A stretch of DNA of 25,562 bases from Glaciecola sp. UBA1851. Its GTDB lineage: Bacteria; Pseudomonadota; Gammaproteobacteria; Enterobacterales; Alteromonadaceae. Within the stretch, counting starts at the first letter, position 1. Each line of letters starts with the position of its first letter. The position numbers and the translations under genes were made by a program. Positions 24,176 to 25,562 of the stretch are shown in pieces. The DNA lies in contig DDIL01000065.1 in the NCBI GenBank assembly GCA_002338515.1, positions 10,525 through 36,086 on the forward strand, read 5' to 3'. The notes below the pieces were generated by a model. The model saw only the letters and a list, made by a program, of their open reading frames with translations, was not told where the DNA came from and searched no databases.

Positions 24176-25562
24176 CTATCTATTAAAGATGTGATGTTTG
24201 AAGTTAAAGCGCTTGCACATGCGTCTAAACACAAAACTAAAACCTGGGAACATAGCAATTACTTTACCTTGTGCATTTTGATACCAACTTGTACAGCCAC
24301 CATATGACCAAATCGTTCTTTCCATTTCTGTATGTATCATTTGCGTATAGTTGTCTTCCGCTATTTCTGTCGGCTCTAAAGAAACAAGACACTTCGATTT
24401 AATAACGTCTAAACACTTCGCTATGTATTTCATTTGAGACTCTATCACAAATATAGCACTAGTGTGACCAATCCCAGTATTTGGTCCAGTTACCACAAAA
24501 AAATTAGGGAAATTAGGCACACTCGTACCTAAATAAGCGCGTGGATAGTCATGCCATTGCTCATGCAATTTAACACCTTTATTCCCAATAACTGGGTAAG
24601 AAACCATAGATTCTTGAGCATTATAACCTGTTGCAAAAACCACTATATCGGCTGTTATTTTTTCATTATTTGTGGTTTTTATACCGTCCTCTAAAAATTC
24701 TAATATTGCGTCAGATTTATCGTGAAACGTGCAATTAGATGCTTGTAATGCGGGGTAGTAGGTATTTGAAATTAATATGCGTTTACACCCAATTATAAAG
24801 TCAGGCGTTAGCTTTTCTCTGAAATCATCATCCCTAATTTGTTTTTTAAGATGAGCCATGGCTGGGCGCTCTCCTGCAAGCTTTAACAGAGATTCACTAT
24901 ACTTAAAAGCGATTACGCGTAACTCTAGCGACCAATAAATAAAAAACCTGATAACATTATAAATAGGTTTAAAAGCCAACATTTTTCTTAATGACTTCGG
25001 TATTGACCAATCTAGTCTTGGCAATATCCAATGCGGTGTTCGTTGAAATACGTGTAAATGTTTAACCTTATTGATAATGGCGGGAATAATTTGCACCGCA
25101 CTCGCGCCACTACCTATCACAGCTACTGTTTTATTCTTGAATGCTGAAACATCGAGTAATTCTTTCGGCCAGTCATTACAATGAAATGCTTTTCCTTTAA
25201 ACGAGTCTAGGTTTTTAAAATTAGGAACAACAGGCGTACTTAACGGACCCGTTGCATTAATTAGCACTTTCGTTTTAATTATTTCATTGCTATGCAGGCG
25301 AACTTGCCAATGGTCTTGCTGCCATAAGGCCTCTTTAACATTAGCGTTTAACTTTACATGTTTGTTGAGATGGTGTTGGTTAAATAGGCGGGTGGTGTAA
25401 TCGGCTATTTCTTCTTGTTTTGCAAAAAGATGGGACCAAGGGTATGGGTGCCCAGACAAACTATATAACGGTGATTGCACATCAACAGCCGCACCCGGGT
25501 ATCTATTTTGAAGCCAAGTTCCACCAACAAAGCTTCGTCTTTCAAGCATGGCAAAATTATGT
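24176..25562 (-). CDS. Baeyer-Villiger-type flavin monooxygenase, 5' end outside window
   Basis: At least 461 residues of an FAD- and NADPH-dependent monooxygenase are visible; the N-terminal FAD-binding GxGxxG segment lies beyond the right edge. The reading frame stays open to the edge (…HNFAMLERRSFVGGTW), so the Met at 25549 is internal. Seen are VGGTW and NRYPGAAVD, an NADPH Rossmann loop IGSGASAVQIIPAI, and the type I Baeyer-Villiger fingerprint FxGxxxHxxxWP as FKGKAFHCNDWP. Further on are VFATGYN and a C-terminal region ending FRRMCKRFNFKHHIFNR. Such enzymes insert oxygen into ketones to give esters or lactones. The alpha/beta hydrolase begins seven bases after the stop, suggesting one operon. 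Confidence 0.88.
   Translation of the reverse strand, partial: HNFAMLERRSFVGGTWLQNRYPGAAVDVQSPLYSLSGHPYPWSHLFAKQEEIADYTTRLFNQHHLNKHVKLNANVKEALWQQDHWQVRLHSNEIIKTKVLINATGPLSTPVVPNFKNLDSFKGKAFHCNDWPKELLDVSAFKNKTVAVIGSGASAVQIIPAIINKVKHLHVFQRTPHWILPRLDWSIPKSLRKMLAFKPIYNVIRFFIYWSLELRVIAFKYSESLLKLAGERPAMAHLKKQIRDDDFREKLTPDFIIGCKRILISNTYYPALQASNCTFHDKSDAILEFLEDGIKTTNNEKITADIVVFATGYNAQESMVSYPVIGNKGVKLHEQWHDYPRAYLGTSVPNFPNFFVVTGPNTGIGHTSAIFVIESQMKYIAKCLDVIKSKCLVSLEPTEIAEDNYTQMIHTEMERTIWSYGGCTSWYQNAQGKVIAMFPGFSFVFRRMCKRFNFKHHIFNR

Noticed and set aside
24169..24258. 30-codon upstream extension of the alpha/beta hydrolase
   Set aside because: It overlaps the end of the monooxygenase by about 80 bases, and the ATG at 24168 has a good ribosome site and begins the membrane anchor.

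Overview
The window looks like a chromosomal segment of an AT-rich, facultatively respiring marine gammaproteobacterium of the Alteromonadales (Alteromonas/Glaciecola/Shewanella type). This rests on three things: gene order (uvrY-uvrC-pgsA-tRNA Gly-Cys-Leu; ccoNOQP-fixH-ccoI-ccoS-fnr-uspE-ttcA), protein resemblance to E. coli orthologues as I remember them, and base composition. No mobile element, phage gene or CRISPR array is evident.

Layout. 1-60: the 3' end of a tRNA-Ser with a clear terminator. 171-3271 (+): uvrY, uvrC and pgsA, then a repeat-rich hairpin region and a strong promoter driving tRNA-Gly(GCC), tRNA-Cys(GCA) and tRNA-Leu(UAA). 3940-5432 (+): a mercaptopyruvate-type sulfurtransferase overlapping a LysE/RhtB exporter. 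5548-7707 (+): an unrecognised membrane protein that appears to start at AUU, then a Bax-like glucosaminidase and a DUF2987 protein, all overlapping. 7705-7781: an inverted repeat whose two TAG ends supply the stop codons of the genes converging on it. 7779-9729 (-): ttcA then an rssA-like patatin. 9845-12321 (-): uspE, fnr and a DsbD_2/TauE-like membrane protein. 12406-15718 (-): ccoS, the copper ATPase ccoI and fixH. 16080-19276 (-): ccoP, ccoQ (59 aa), ccoO and ccoN. 19485-19970 (+): an uncharacterised membrane-anchored protein divergent from ccoN. 20283-21302 (-): two bacterioferritins. 21567-23153 (-): a Kef-type antiporter. 23248-25562 (-): an alpha/beta hydrolase downstream of a Baeyer-Villiger-type monooxygenase cut by the window edge.

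How the genes work together. The centre is a microaerobic respiration locus. FNR senses oxygen through an Fe-S cluster, a good FNR box lies upstream of ccoN and another upstream of ttcA, and the CcoI/CcoS/FixH set assembles the copper- and heme-containing cbb3 oxidase. The divergent gene at 19485 has Met and Cys motifs that make it a candidate accessory factor. The adjacent bacterioferritins have reciprocal losses (one lacks the heme Met, the other the ferroxidase residues), as expected for a two-subunit ferritin, and a Fur-like site lies upstream. The right-hand pair could convert ketones to esters and hydrolyse them.

No clearly new multi-gene system is visible. The most unusual points are the apparent AUU start at 5548, the uncharacterised gene divergent from ccoN, and the TAG-ended inverted repeat at 7705-7781.
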